A stretch of DNA of 64,000 nt from Turnera subulata (lineage: Eukaryota > Streptophyta > Magnoliopsida > Malpighiales > Passifloraceae): NCBI GenBank assembly GCA_028386065.3, contig MK922467.1, positions 36,392 to 100,391 of the forward strand. The letters run 5' to 3'. The position numbers and the translations under genes are program-made. Shown here piece after piece: positions 1 through 11,503 of this stretch. The first letter of the stretch is position 1. Each line of letters starts with the position of its first letter. The notes below the pieces were generated by a model, which saw only the letters and a program-made list of their open reading frames with translations, was not told the origin of the DNA and searched no databases.

Positions 1-52
1 NNNNNNNNNNNNNNNNNNNNNNNNNNNNNNNNNNNNNNNNNNNNNNNNNNNN
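1..52. other. Assembly gap (N run)
   Basis: All bases are N. The Copia relic that follows runs into this gap, so its integrase, RT and 3' LTR lie to the left of the window. Confidence 0.99.
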
Positions 53-1251
53 CCCATGTGCCCAAGGCGTCTATGCCATAACTGGACCTTGTCTTCATTT
101 TCCGCAACATTTGTCAATTGTTGAGGAATTCTCGCCTGAGTCACATACAACCTTGACACTTTTGTTCCTCGTGCCACTACCAGCGAGCCTTTGGTGAGCT
201 TCCATTTACCATTGTAGAAGGTATTACAAAAACCTTCCTCGTCGAGCTTATCGACAGAGATTAGATTCAGGCGCATATCTGGAACATGCCTGACATCTCT
301 CAGAAGCAGCTTCTTCCCGTTCATGGTCTCTAGGCAAACATCTCCTTTACCGACAACCATCGAGGATTTATCGTTTCCCATTCTTACAGACCCAAAATTA
401 CCAGGTGTGTAAGATGAGAAGAGTTCTCTCCGTGGTGTTGTATGAATAGTAGCACCACTATCAACTACCCAGCTTGTCTCCTGGATAGTGAGGTTAATGA
501 TGTCATCATCACAGATAACATTGAACTCTCCAAGAGAATTCGCTTCATCATCACTGCTCTCTTCTTTCCTGACATCCTTGCCTTTGTTCTTCTTCTGATC
601 CTTCTAGAACTCTCGGCAAAATCTTTTGATGTGGCCCTTCTTCTTGCAGTAATGGCACTCAATGTTGGCAAACTTGTTAGATTTACCCCTGCTCTTGTCC
701 CGGTTGCTTTGAACCTTGTTTTGACTTCTCCCCCTCGTCACTGTAGCCAAGACCTCTGACTGTGAAGAAGATGAGCCTTGTGTTCTTCGTCTCATCTCTT
801 CATTCAGAATGCCACTTTTGACGGTTGCCATACTCACGACACCATTAGGTGCAGAGTTTGTGATTGAAACCTTCAAGGTTTCCCATGAATCTAGGAGAGT
901 CGCCGGGACCATAAGAGCAAGCACCTCATTTTCGAATTTTATGCCCATACTAGCCAACTGGTCCACGATCCCTTGCATCTCATTAAGGTACTCTGCAACC
1001 AATTTGCCTTCCTGGTATTTTACTTGCATCAACTTCGTCAAGTAAAATAGCTTGTTGTTCCCTGTATGCCTCATTGTTCTAGCATGCTCAATGCCAGAAA
1101 TGTGGTTGTAAACATTATTCTCAACAAATTGCCGTATATAGCCGCAGACTTGGATGTGTTCAAACTCCCATTCCTCGTCTGACTTATCTTCAGGCTTTAC
1201 CAGGCTAAATACTAGTAATTGCATCTTCGTCACGAATAGGAGATCCTTCAT
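53..1251 (-). pseudogene. Copia gag-protease relic
   Basis: From 1251 downward a gag ORF of 215 codons contains the UBN2-type core and ends in a CCHC knuckle (C-x2-C-x4-H-x4-C). A TAG stop at 604-606 interrupts the polyprotein, but the same protein continues leftward: an aspartic protease with the DSGA triad lies near 447-461 (WVVDSGATIH), followed by a typical Copia post-protease region up to the gap. Compared with related elements a short stretch of gag near 1075 is missing where the segment between the HARTM and TGNNK motifs is too short, which I read as a small in-frame deletion. In the family, gag forms the particle and the protease matures the polyprotein. The single stop and deletion suggest moderate age. 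Confidence 0.85.
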
Positions 1252-1368
1252 CTTGTTTCTTCATAGGTGGTAATTTGTGCCATCAAGAGTGATCATCTTG
1301 TTTTATCCTCGCCTCCATTTTCGATCAAGAATTTTAACAGCCTTCTTCGACAAAAAAATCTTCCGGCG

Positions 1369-1458
1369 GTGAATAGTACCGTATATGTGAACAGTACTGT
1401 ATACGCAAATAGCACCGTATATGTGAACAGTGCCGTATACGTGAATAGTGCCGAACAG
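1369..1458. repeat. 18-bp minisatellite, five units
   Basis: Five consecutive 18-bp units (1369, 1387, 1405, 1423, 1441) vary around GTGAACAGTGCCGTATAC. They sit in the untranslated leader of Copia-1, between the PBS and gag. The last unit is the most diverged. Confidence 0.9.
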
Positions 1459-1655
1459 GTAGTGAATTTAACTGATTCGATAATTCCCAGGAAAGATGGC
1501 CTAGCCAATCTCCTTAGACAGAATTATCATTCCAAGATAAATCCCCAAGAGAGACTGGAGGAACAAAGGTTCACTTAAAACCCAGCCTTCTAGACAGGAC
1601 TCACTTGCACAGTGTATTAATTCACAACCTATACCTGAAAAAGTGTGAACCTTCA

Positions 1656-1667
1656 GCTCCGCTACCA
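1656..1667 (-). other. Primer-binding site of Copia-1
   Basis: On the minus strand TGGTAGCGGAGC begins two bases after the CA end of the LTR. It resembles the plant initiator tRNA-Met PBS (TGGTATCAGAGC) but differs at two positions. The same 12-mer recurs in three other elements of this window. Confidence 0.75.
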
Positions 1668-1669
1668 GT

Positions 1670-2248
1670 TGTTAGGTCCCGATGGTACTATCTTGCGGAA
1701 TAATGATCAACTAGAAAATAAATGGCACACAGAATTTAACGTGGTTCACCCAAAACTTTTGGGCTACGTCCACAAGCTCGATCCCACAAAACTTTCACTA
1801 TAAAAATAGTAGGCTTACAAGAGAGACTTTCCTAATTGTAGGAGCATAATAAAACCTAGAGTCTACCCAAAATAGTGTCCCACAAGGTGTTTCCCAAGTG
1901 TTTTCCAAAAATACCCCAAAAGTATTTTTTTCACTATTTTGACACTCCCTAATTTTAAGAGGAATTCCTCACTACTACTCTCTCTCCCTCACTCTCTCTT
2001 CTCTTATTTATTTCTTTTCACAATTCTCTGTGAAAATGGGATGATCAAAAACATTAGATGCAATGCCTATTTATAGGCAAAAACAAGTTGTGTACAACTT
2101 GATTTACAACTCATGTGCAGCTGTAATCAAGTTGTGTACAACTTGATTTACAACTTATGTGCAGCTGTAATCGTTGAATGAGTTAGGCTGCCTAACTTTG
2201 CTTTTCAACAAAGGTTGGCCAACATGTGGTGAAAACCACTGCCTAACA
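1670..2248 (-). repeat. 5' LTR of Copia-1 (579 bp)
   Basis: On the minus strand the LTR starts TGTTAGG (2248) and ends CCTAACA (1670), a perfect 7-bp terminal inverted repeat of TG...CA type, followed directly by the PBS. It contains a TATA box (TATAAATAGG, minus strand, near 2067-2076) that would drive transcription toward gag, and a tandem 44-bp duplication upstream of that box. Its 3' partner is off the window. Confidence 0.85.
2084..2171. repeat. 44-bp tandem duplication in the LTR promoter
   Basis: Units 2084-2127 and 2128-2171 differ at one base. Each carries the inverted pair CAAGTTGT / ACAACTTG. The duplication lies just upstream of the TATA box in the U3 region of Copia-1, a position where enhancer duplications are common in LTR elements. 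Confidence 0.85.
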
Positions 2249-4177
2249 TTCTCCTCCTGATTTATTAGCTATGTCGATCCAGTTAATCATCGTTGATTTC
2301 TGCCTCCAATGCGAAGAGTCAAACCCTTTTCGCTGCAATTTCCCAGCAGCTTGATCACAATCCTACTCGTTACAAAGTGTTCTTGCTGATTAATTATAAT
2401 AGGGGCAACAATTGCAATTTCCCTCTGTCGCTGATCTTATAATTGCAATTTTGGTCTGTCCTTGCTGCAATGTTCCTCTGTCAAATAGTGCAGTACCCAT
2501 TATTATGGCAACATAAAAGTAATGAAACTATTAGGGAGTGCATACTAGCTGTTCTAAAGTTGGATATGTTCAATTATTTACAGGAAAGGGTTTCTCATAG
2601 CACAACCCTTATCTCTAGCTTTGCTACAATTTCTTAGGACCTACTACATTGGATTCAAGAAAAGCTGACTGATTTGACATGCCTGATTTTTGCAATGGCA
2701 GGAGCAATGCATGGAAAACACTTTGACACTCAAAGTTTAGTGTTACTAAATTGATATAGATATTGTTAAGTAAATATATTTTATGTGGCTCTACACATGT
2801 GGAACATAGACTATACATATCAAGGCTATCATGCACATGAGTCAAAGTTTGATACAAATTTGCATGAAGTTTTTCACTTTTCCTATACTTGCACTGTTTA
2901 TTTTGGACGACTATGAGGAACTTGAACTTTTCCATATCTACCACGACAAAGCCTCAATCCGGCAGCAATGCTCGGGTAACTACCTTGTGTAATCTAAATG
3001 AAAACAATGGCATTGTGATAAAAAAGAGAAAAAAAGTCAAAAAAACTCTGGTGTCAATTTTTGTCAATTTATTATTCCAGGTTGGGCCTGGACGATATAA
3101 TCCCAGAAGCTTTCTGGACTTAACATAGCCCAAATCATATACCCCAAGATAAACTATACATTCTTATGGGTTATCCATCAAGATACAGCTATGCCTTGAT
3201 TATTCGGGATTTGACTGAGTTCGTGCACCTGAGTTATTGGCTAGTGAGTCTCCCAAGGATCTTCTACATACGCGAGGACTCAAATCTAAATTCAGATTCG
3301 AATCAATCCAGATTCAATTTAGATCGGGCACTTGGTTAATAGAAATTTTATGCGTATACAAGACTCGAAAGTGAGTCCTCGCTCGAAAATAATATAAATA
3401 TTTAGATCCAAGAAAGAATACATGCAATATAAATATCATCAAACCACGTGCGAGGAATATCGAAATCACCTGTAATAAAGACCTAATTATCACCGGGAAG
3501 AGCTAAATTTGCAACCATCATTGCCTAGGTAACCTCCATGACCATTAATATTATTAACTCGCGGAGCATTGTTAGGGTTGTTGAATTTGGGGGTGTTATG
3601 GTTATTAGAATGGAGTTCTGATTGATGGATGGTTTAGATATTTAGCTGGAAGGCTTAATTTTTGATGAGAACAATTGATTTATTATAGATGATAAAACAA
3701 CAGAGTTAATTGTCATCAGAAAAATGACAAAAAACTCCAAATTTTAGCTTGCCATTCTAACCAATCAAAGATACATAGAAAGAAATTGTTTTGTTATAAT
3801 TAACCTTTGGAAACTAATTTCAATGTAAGAAAACTAGAGTATAAATTCTAGGGATTTTAGAGATTCGAAATTAGTTGAGCCTAGGCTCTTGAAGAGGAAA
3901 TGTTAACTACTTGTAAGGTTATATAGTTTTGTTTTGTTATTTTGTTAGACAATCTTATTTTAGGGGTAACTTCCTCTAATGTTTTTAAGATGGTAGAGGA
4001 GATAAAGTACGGGTGCACTTACATCAATAAGGACAGCAATCCTCAACTTACAAAATTGCAAACATACAAACAAAACTTTTTGAGGTTCCATTGCCACTTG
4101 CCGACGTCCTTTTCCTGATTTTGGCAAAGCTTTGTCCAAAGAGGTTAATTTACTCTAGTCTTTGAAGACATTAGAGG
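2249..4177. other. Unassigned AT-rich region
   Basis: No convincing gene. Short open stretches near 2443-2637 and 2889-3128 show no recognisable domain and are interrupted in every frame. The only identified component is the SINE-like copy at 3190-3290. The rest is AT-rich sequence of unknown origin. Confidence 0.5.
3190..3290 (-). mobile_element. SINE-like repeat, copy 1
   Basis: The reverse complement has a polymerase-III B-box-like motif (GATTTGAGTCCTCG) followed by about 90 bp that match the copy at 50292-50390 on the plus strand, including TATGTAGAA, TTGGGAGACTCACT and CTCAGGTGC in the same order. Two dispersed copies in opposite orientation with a tRNA-like B box fit a tRNA-derived SINE family. 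Ends and TSDs were not resolved. Confidence 0.55.
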
Positions 4178-4438
4178 TTGATTCCAGCCTTAATCATGAT
4201 GGGAAAGCCTTTAAGAAGCAACACAATCAAGATTTATCTCGTGGTTGTAGTTATTGCCTTAATGATAGCATCAACAGCTGCTGGAGGTGGTGCCAATAGC
4301 ATGGGTTCTTTTGGATTTTATCCTAGTAGGGATATCCATTCAAGTGAGAAAACCTCAAAAACTGCAGGAGCTCTTGTATTAGTTCTACTTATTGTACTGG
4401 TTGTTGCTGCTGTCATTGCTTCGATGACATGCACTTAA
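4178..4438 (+). CDS. Small hypothetical membrane or secreted peptide (86 aa)
   Basis: Not recognised. The product has a hydrophobic N-terminal segment (about residues 18-34) that could be a signal peptide or membrane anchor, a short Gly/Ser-rich polar middle, and a strongly hydrophobic C-terminal segment (about 63-83) ending Met-Thr-Cys-Thr. This layout recalls very small plant membrane peptides or GPI-anchored precursors, but no motif supports a function. Internal ATGs at codons 7 and 8 could also be the start. AATAAA overlaps the stop region (4438-4443), and an 11-base A run follows at 4457-4467, so the locus may be a retroposed cDNA copy. It could also be a chance ORF. Confidence 0.35.
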   Translation: MIPALIMMGKPLRSNTIKIYLVVVVIALMIASTAAGGGANSMGSFGFYPSRDIHSSEKTSKTAGALVLVLLIVLVVAAVIASMTCT

Positions 4439-4467
4439 TAAAATCTGCATTCTATCAAAAAAAAAAA

Positions 4468-6110
4468 GCTATAGGAGGTCCAGCTCCCCAATTATGTGTT
4501 TTTGAACACCTGTTTATGATCATCTTTATCCTTTTTATGCTTTTTATTCATGGTACGCAGATTTGCAGAGCCCACCCCCCCGCCCCCCCCCCGGTTTCAC
4601 ACCTTTTCTTTGCCGACGACAGTCTCATTTTCACCAGGGCAACCATGGAAGAGGCATCCAGCCTCTTATCTATCATCCGAGCTTATGAGGAGGCTTCGGG
4701 ACAGAAGATAAACCTGGATAAGGCTGCTTTGTCCTTCAGCCGAAATGTCACAGAGCAAACACAAGCTGCTATCCGACAACATCTTGCAATGATTTCGGTG
4801 GAACAGCACGACAAATATTTGGGTCTACCAATTGTTATCGGGTGGTCAAAGAAACAAAATTTTGCCTCTATCAAAGATCGGGTTTGGAAGAAACTGGCTA
4901 GTTGGAAAGAGAAATCCTTATCCTTTGCTGGCAAGGAGGTGCTTATTAGGGCGGTGGCTCAATCAATACCAACGTATGTCATGAGTTGTTTTTTACTCCT
5001 AAAAGAAGTATGTCATGACATTGAGTCCATTATTAGCAGATTCTGGTGGGATCAGAAGCAAGAAGAGAGGAGAATACACTAGGCTCGTTGGGGACGCATG
5101 TGCCAACCGAAGAAAGTGGGGGGTATAGGATTCCGGGACTTGCATTCTTTCAGTCTTGCTATGCTCTCTAAGCAACTCTGGTGGCTGTTGCAGGATTCGT
5201 CCTCACTACTAGGACAGTTGTATTTCCACAAGTATGTCAAACTTCGGCCTCTCATGGAGCTGAAGGTAAATCCTGACATGAGTTTCACTTTCAGGAGTTT
5301 ATTGGCAACTAGGGAGTTTGTTGAGGAGGGAGCCCAGTGGAGAGTCGGTTCCGGACACAACATCAGAATATGGGAAGATAGGTGGCTCCCAGAACAAAAT
5401 GGTGGGAAGCCATGGTCTCGCAATCCAGGTCTTGCTGTTCTTACAATGGTTAATGAACTGATGCATCTGGGAGAGCATGCTTGGAATGTCGAATTGGTGA
5501 AACAGGTGTTCCTACCTTTTGAGGCTGACCAAATCTTAAGACTTCCTCTTGTTCCAACTATCCAGCCGGATTCTATTTCTGGAAACACACCAACAAAGGC
5601 GTGGTCATAGCCGTAGTTCATACCACGCCATTTTCTCCAAGCTGAGCCAACAACCTGCTGAAACTAGTCATAGTGGCACCTTATCTGAGGTCCCGTGGGC
5701 TCAAGTTTGGGGCCTAACAATTCCTCCAAAAGTTCGTCACTTTCTATGGAGAGCTCTGCACAACAACCTGGCCACAAAAGCTAACTTGACTCGACAAGGT
5801 ATGACTATCCCACCTTCATGCTCACGTTGTAACCACCCTATGGAGACACTCCCACATATCTTATTTGAATGTCCCTGGACCCGAGATGTTTGGAGGATTC
5901 TCAAACCCCCTGGTGGAGTGATGGTCATTCTCTTCATGTTAACTCGTTCCTCAGCTGGTTTGTGGAGGTATGGCATTTGGTCGATGTTGAGGATTTCCAG
6001 AAATGGGCCATGGTCTTATGGGGAATATGGTATGCTTAGAATGTTTTGCTTTTTTAGGCTAAGGAGATTCCGGGCCAGCAGGTGATTGACATGACAATGA
6101 ACACACTTCA
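4468..6110 (+). pseudogene. LINE-A, ORF2 relic, left part (RT and zf-RVT)
   Basis: A 5'-truncated L1-type non-LTR retrotransposon on the plus strand. The first recognisable motif is the RT active site FFADD near 4608-4622; the endonuclease and N-terminal RT are missing. RT thumb and connection sequence (KYLGLP, WKEKSLSFAGKEVLI) follow, then the conserved tryptophan-rich region, and a zinc-binding zf-RVT domain (C-x2-C-x7-H-x4-C) near 5820-5880. It is broken by a TAG at 5080-5082 where related elements have Trp, by two frameshifts near 5575-5610, and by another near 5930. A C-rich run lies at 4571-4592 just before the RT. The element stops abruptly at 6110, where Copia-2 is inserted, and resumes at 10906. 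Confidence 0.85.
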
Positions 6111-6115
6111 CAGCT
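6111..6115. repeat. Target-site duplication of Copia-2, left
   Basis: CAGCT here is repeated at 10901-10905, exactly flanking the two LTRs. Confidence 0.9.
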
Positions 6116-6294
6116 TGTTAGCATAGAATGTGTTTCACATCATCACAATGACTGTGATGATAAGTGTCAGGAGTATCGAGTTAGAGTTGTAGTAAACCAC
6201 TTGCATTAAACTCTTTATAATCTGCTCATTATATAATATACGAGAGGCAACACGATTGTGTGTCTGCAGGAAAACCCTAATACAATTCTCTATA
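6116..6294 (+). repeat. 5' LTR of Copia-2
   Basis: 179 bp, starts TGTTAG and ends TCTCTATA. Since the PBS starts at 6295 and the TSD of the 3' copy starts at 10901, the terminus is TA rather than the usual CA. An AT-rich TATA-like segment (ATTATATAATATA) lies near 6228-6240. Confidence 0.92.
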
Positions 6295-6307
6295 TGGTAG
6301 CGGAGCC
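6295..6307 (+). other. Primer-binding site of Copia-2
   Basis: TGGTAGCGGAGCC abuts the 5' LTR directly. Same 12-mer core as in Copia-1, the long-LTR element and the miniature LTR array. Confidence 0.8.
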
Positions 6308-6362
6308 TTCAGCTTAACCGCACTAATTGTCTTAGATCTACTTTCTTCTTCTCTTCCTCAGC

Positions 6363-9300
6363 CATGGAAAATTCCTCCTCTTCCTCTTCTGGTTCTACTG
6401 TTGGGTCTGCATCTAGTGCGACTCTTTCTTCGACCATAGCTGGTCACACTACCACCATAGTCCCTCCCAACACCACTGCCGCAACATCTGCTGCTCCTCC
6501 TCCTGTCCAGACCCTTAGCCACTCCATCATGCTGTGTCTATTCAACTGACACATACCAATTATATGTTTTGGAGGGCTCAGATGGAGCCTTTCCTTGCTG
6601 GTCAGGGTGTTTTGGGGTACGTTAATGGCAGTACACCCTGTCCTCCGGTAACTTTCATCATTGGCGGTGAAATTCGAGCAAACCCAGCTTATGCTAGTTG
6701 GATTCAGCAGGATCAAGCGATCCTCAGTTGTATTAACTCTTCGATCTCGGTTGAGGTTTTCCCGAATGTGGTTGGGAAGCACACCTCCAAAGAGGCATGG
6801 GATGCCCTAGAATCCTCTCTTGCGTCTCCCAATTAGGCTCGCCAGATGGCTCTCCACTCTGCTCTTCAGCAAATCCAACAACTTCCTGACGAGCCTATTG
6901 TTCAATACATGAATCGCGGAAAGCGGTTATGTAATGAATTAGCTGCCAGTGGGCAGGCTATCTCTGTTGTTGATTTTCAAATATGCATTATTCGAGGTTT
7001 ACAACCGGATTTAAAAACTTTTGCAACTACAGTTTCGGCTAGACCGGAACCACTAACCTTTGCTGAATTACAGGGTTCCTTTATGAGTTATGAATTTATG
7101 CATAGTGATCCTCTTAAAGCTCTATCCATCCAGCCAGCGAGTGCATCTGATAAGCCCAAAGATGCACCTCCACCTAGCAGTCCGACGGTTATTATAGCTC
7201 AACGACAACAGCTTAACCAATAGCAAAAAGGAGGTGGTGGTAGAGGTAGTCGAGGCCGTGGCCATGGCAACAATCAGTATTCCAGTACTAGCCATCAGCC
7301 TCGACAGAATTTTGGCGGCCAGCAGTTTCGCCAACGGGGTCCTAATCGATCAAGATGCCAAATTTGTAACAAACAGGGTCACACAGCTCAAACTTGTTAC
7401 TCACGCTACACTCCACCTCCTGTTGCCAACACTGTCTCTTCCCCATATAATTCCACACAGTGGCTACCTGACACTGGTGCTAGCCACCATGTCACTCCTG
7501 ATCAATACAGTCTCTCCAACTACTCTGAATATCCCAGCACTGATTCAGTACAGGTTGGCAGTGGGCATGATCTGATGGTATCCGGTATTGGTAACTCTCA
7601 AATCCTTTCCTCTACTCGTACCTTGTCCATTAACAATGCATTACATGTTCCTGCCATAACTAGATCCTTACTCTCAGTTCAACAATTCGCCAAAGACAAT
7701 AACGTTTATTTTGAATTTCACCCACATACCTTTTTTGTGAAGGATGGAACCAACAAGAAAACTCTACTTACCGGCCGGAGTAGTGGTGGATTATACGTCT
7801 TTGGACCAGAGGTTCCTCAAGTCAACACTATCACCAGACCTGGAGGAGATCTTTGGCATCGTCGTCTTGGTCACCCGCATCCCAAAGTTCAACAACAAGT
7901 TCTTAGAGTATTAGGTTTGTCCTCTTCGAGTCAGTCTGTGTCCTGTCTTTCTTGTCCTCTAGGCAAGTCCAGTCGCCTACATTTAAAATCTTCCTCTCAT
8001 CGTTCTAGTAAGCCCTTAGATCTTATCTTCAGTGATGTTTGGGGTCCATCCCCATATTCTAGTGTTGATGGTTGCCGTTTTTATGTTGTTTTTTCTTGAT
8101 GATTTTAGTAAACACCTATGGTTTTATTCAATAAAACGGAAGTCTGATGTCTATGCTGTGTTTCAAATTTTTCAAGCTGAGGTAGAAAGACAATTCAATA
8201 CAAAGATAAAATCTATCCAGACTGACTGGGGTGGAGAGTATCGCAAGCTTCATTCCTACTTTAAAACCTGTGGAATTAAACATCGGTTGCAATGTCCTCA
8301 CACACACCAGCAAAATGGCTCTATTGAACGCCGCCATAGACACATTGTTGAAACAAGTCTTACCCTAATGGCTACAGCCAAGATTCCTTTTTCATAGTGG
8401 CATTTTGCCTCTGACACTGCTGTTTTTCTAATCAAGCGAATGCCTACCAGCATTCTCGGTCATAAAACACCCTATGAAGTTCTTCATTCCCATGCCCCAG
8501 ATTATAAATTTCTTCGTGTTTTTGGAGTCCTTTGTTACCCCAATCTTCAGCCATACAATAGGCATAAGGTTGATTATCGGTCCACACCATGTACCTTTTT
8601 GGGTTATAGCCCATCTCATCATGGGTATCGGTGTCTTGATATGGCCACCAAGCGTCTTTATATTGCACGCCATGTCAAATTCTTTGAGAATATTTATCCT
8701 TTCCACCAACTCGACAAACCTGCACCCGGACGACACCAGCCGAAGGATACTTGGGTGACAGTGCCTCTGACTGTGTTCTTTCCCAACTCTGGACAAACCG
8801 TGTCTTCCACCACTTCCTCCCTGACTGCTCCCTCGTCCAACAGGTTAGAGTCCTCGTTTACTTCCTCTATGTCCACTCCTTCATCTAGTTCTACTCCACC
8901 ACTGCCAACCTCACCCTTTTCCAACCCGCCTCTCTCACCCACAAGTCCCATCAATTCATCTTCACCGCAGACTTCAACAACCTCTCGGTTACTATCTCGA
9001 CGCTCAGTTAGCATTCCATTCGGATTGCAGCTAGAGAAAGCATTCCTTGAGACTTTTCCTTCCTCTACTCCCAGTCCAGTATTACCTCCACCACCTAGAA
9101 AAATGACACTCAGGCCTAACCCTAAGCCAGTTGATAGGTTTTCCCTATCAAACTATCTCACCCAAGCTGTACCAATATCGGAGCCCCAGACATTCACCAT
9201 TGCCAACAAACACAAAGTCTGGCGGGATGCTATGCAGGAAGAGTTTAATGCCTTGCTACACAATCGAACCTGGACTCTTGTTCCCTTTTACCAAGGCATG

Positions 9301-10716
9301 AATGTTGTAGGAAATAAATGGGTCTATCGTATCAAAAAGAAAGCTAGTGGAGAGGTTGAGCGCTACAAAGCGCGCCTTGTTGCAAAAGGATTTCACCAGC
9401 GTGAAGGTGTTGATTACTCAGAAATCTTTAGTCTCGTGGTCAAGCCCACTACCATTCGGGTTGTTTTGAGTAATGCAGTTTCGCAAAACTGGAGTGTTCA
9501 ACAATTGGATGTCCGAAATGCGTTTCTTCATGGCCTGCTTGATGAAGAAGTGTACATGGCTCAACCTCAGGGGTTTGTTGATTCTAGCAAACCAACACAT
9601 GCCTGTCGACTACATAAATCATTATATGGTCTCAAACAGGCCCCTCGGGCATGGTATAAACGGCTCAGTGATTATCTTGTTAAAAGTGGGTTTGTTGTCT
9701 CTCGCTCTGATTCATCCTTATTGATTTATCGTCGTGGTGGTGTGGTTGCTTACATCCTAATATATGTTGACGATATTCTCATTACTGGGAATAATACTCA
9801 GTTTAATACTCAGCTTATTGATCGCCTAGGCAGTGAATTCGCTCTACGCCACCTGGGCAGCATGAAATACTTTCTGGGCCTGGAGGTTACTTATGTTCCC
9901 GATGGAGTGGTGCTGACCCAGCAGCGTTATGTGCATGACTTACTGAAGAAAGTGGGCATGCTTGACTGCGAAGCAGTGCAAACTCCGGCATCCACTTCCA
10001 AGAAACTATGCCTGGCGGATGATAATGATTACCCTGATCCGACTCTATTTCGTCAAATTGTTGGCTCCTTACAGTATCTAAGTTTAACTCGGCCGGATAT
10101 TGTGTATGCCGTAGGTCAAGTGAGCAGATTTATGCAGCAGCCACAACAAGATCATTTCGTTGCCGTCAAGCGAATACTCCGGTATCTGCATCATACAAAG
10201 ACAATGGGTCTTCATCTTCGGCGATACCGGTCATCTACCTTGCAGGTTTATACTGATGCCGATTGGGGTGGCAATCCCGATGATTGTCGATCAACCAGAG
10301 GATATCTTGTGTATTTAGGCACCAACCTAATCTCTTGGGCTTCACGAAAACAGCGAACGGTTGCACGCTCCTCCACCAAGGCAGAGTACAAAGCGCTGGC
10401 TGATGGGAGTGCAGAACTATGTTGGCTAAGGTCATTACTTGTCGAGTTAGGCATCTTTCACACAACACCAGAGCTCTGGTGTGATAATATTGGCGCCACT
10501 TATCTCAGTCATAACCTTGTCCAACACATGCGAACAAAGCATGTGGAGCTTGATTATCACTTTGTGCGAGAGCAAGTGGGCGGCAACAACTCCAATTACG
10601 GTTTGTAAACAGCGAAGGGCAGTTAGCAGACATACTTACCAAAGCTCTTTCACTTAATCGGTTTCAGCATCTGAGAAACAAACTGAACCTCTGCAAACTG
10701 CCGGTTTCGTTTGCGG
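6363..10716 (+). pseudogene. Copia-2 gag-pol polyprotein relic
   Basis: The reading frame starts at the ATG at 6363 with a Ser/Thr-rich leader. Domains in order: gag core (about 6534-7220), zinc knuckle C-x2-C-x4-H-x4-C (near 7354), protease DTGAS (near 7468), GAG-pre-integrase with RLGHP, integrase with the DDE region (DDFSKHLWFY to ERRHRH), a low-complexity Ser/Pro linker (8790-9100), RT with YVDDIL (near 9766), and RNase H with TDADWGG and SSTKAEY. Breaks: frameshift near 6530; TAG at 6834 and 7221 (both where related elements have Gln); an extra T in a T run near 8090; TAG at 8395; a frameshift near 10590 just before the C-terminal tail. The 8440-10608 stretch alone stays open for 722 codons and includes the whole RT and RNase H. 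Confidence 0.95.
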
Positions 10717-10721
10717 GGGAG
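10709..10721 (+). other. Polypurine tract of Copia-2
   Basis: A G-rich purine run (GCGGGGGAG) immediately precedes the TGTTAG start of the 3' LTR, the expected site for plus-strand priming. Confidence 0.7.
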
Positions 10722-10900
10722 TGTTAGCATAGAATGTGTTTCACATCATCACAATGACTCTAATGATAAGTGTCAAGAGTATCGAGTTAGAGTTGTAGTA
10801 AACCACTTGTATTAAACTCTTTGTAATCTGCTCATTATATAATATACGAGAGGCAACACGATTGTGCGTCTGCAGGAAAACCCTAATACAATTCTCTATA
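10722..10900 (+). repeat. 3' LTR of Copia-2
   Basis: 179 bp, identical in length to the 5' LTR with six substitutions and no indels, followed by the TSD CAGCT at 10901-10905. Confidence 0.92.
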
Positions 10901-10905
10901 CAGCT

Positions 10906-11503
10906 ACACTCAATCAAATATAACAGCTGTAGTCAATCCCCTTAGCACTGAACCCTCGGTACTTTATATGCGCTGGACACCCCCTGCACAAGACATGATG
11001 AAATTAAATTTGGATGCTGGAGTCTTTGGAGAGACTGGCTGCGGGCTCAGAGCGGTACTTGTACGGGATTCAAAGGGAGACATCATGATGGTAGCTCATA
11101 CCAGAACAGAAGCACAACTCTCACCTGAAATTGCTGAAGCATCTGCCATACTGTTTGGAATACAACAAGCTGCTTCACTGTTATTCTGGCACCTTGAAGT
11201 GGAAACCGGCTGCTTACAACTGATTCACGAGCTACATTCAATCCAAAAATCGACATCCTATACTGAACTTATTATGTCACAAGTTCTATTAGCTGCTGAT
11301 GCTCTGTTCTTTGTCTCTTTTAAGCATGTCCCTCGCAGTTGTAATAAAGTAGCCCATGAGGTGGCTCAACTCGCCAAAACATGTCCCTCTGAGAGGACCT
11401 TTATTGATTGTTTCCCAGAGCACATAGTATTGCTTGCTCAAACTGATGTAACAACCAGTATATGAATGCAGAGCCCTCTTTCATTCTCAAAAAAAAAAAA
11501 AAA
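10906..11503 (+). pseudogene. LINE-A, right part: RNase H domain, 3' end and poly(A)
   Basis: Continuation of LINE-A after the Copia-2 insertion. An ORF from 10968 to 11465 encodes an RNase H-like domain of the plant LINE type (WTPP, LNLDAG near the start, VARDSKG-like core, HVPRSCNKVAHEVA near the end). The stop is followed by a short 3' UTR and a 15-base A run at 11489-11503, which marks the retrotransposed 3' end. No clear TSD was found when flanks of this A run were compared with the 4450-4600 region. Confidence 0.85.

Larger units (their letters stand above)
53..2248 (-). mobile_element. Copia LTR retrotransposon, 5' part (element Copia-1)
   Basis: A minus-strand element read from right to left: 5' LTR (2248 to 1670), primer-binding site, leader, gag, zinc knuckle and protease, then the gap. 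The gag sequence (LLFVTKMQL near its start, one CHYCKKKGHIKRFC zinc knuckle) resembles Tork/Tnt1-type Copia elements; that lineage call is tentative. Coding is broken, so this is a non-functional relic. The 3' half and its target-site duplication are outside the window. Confidence 0.85.
6116..10900 (+). mobile_element. Copia-2: complete but decayed Copia retrotransposon (4,785 bp)
   Basis: Two 179-bp LTRs (6116-6294 and 10722-10900), a PBS at 6295, a full gag-protease-integrase-RT-RNase H region, a purine tract before the 3' LTR, and the 5-bp TSD CAGCT. The short LTRs, Ser-rich gag N terminus and coding order fit the Ale/Retrofit-like Copia group. The LTRs differ at 6 of 179 positions by my count. 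With a commonly used plant rate of 1.3e-8 per site per year this would be roughly 1.3 million years, with wide error for so short an LTR. It interrupts LINE-A and so is younger than it. Confidence 0.95.
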
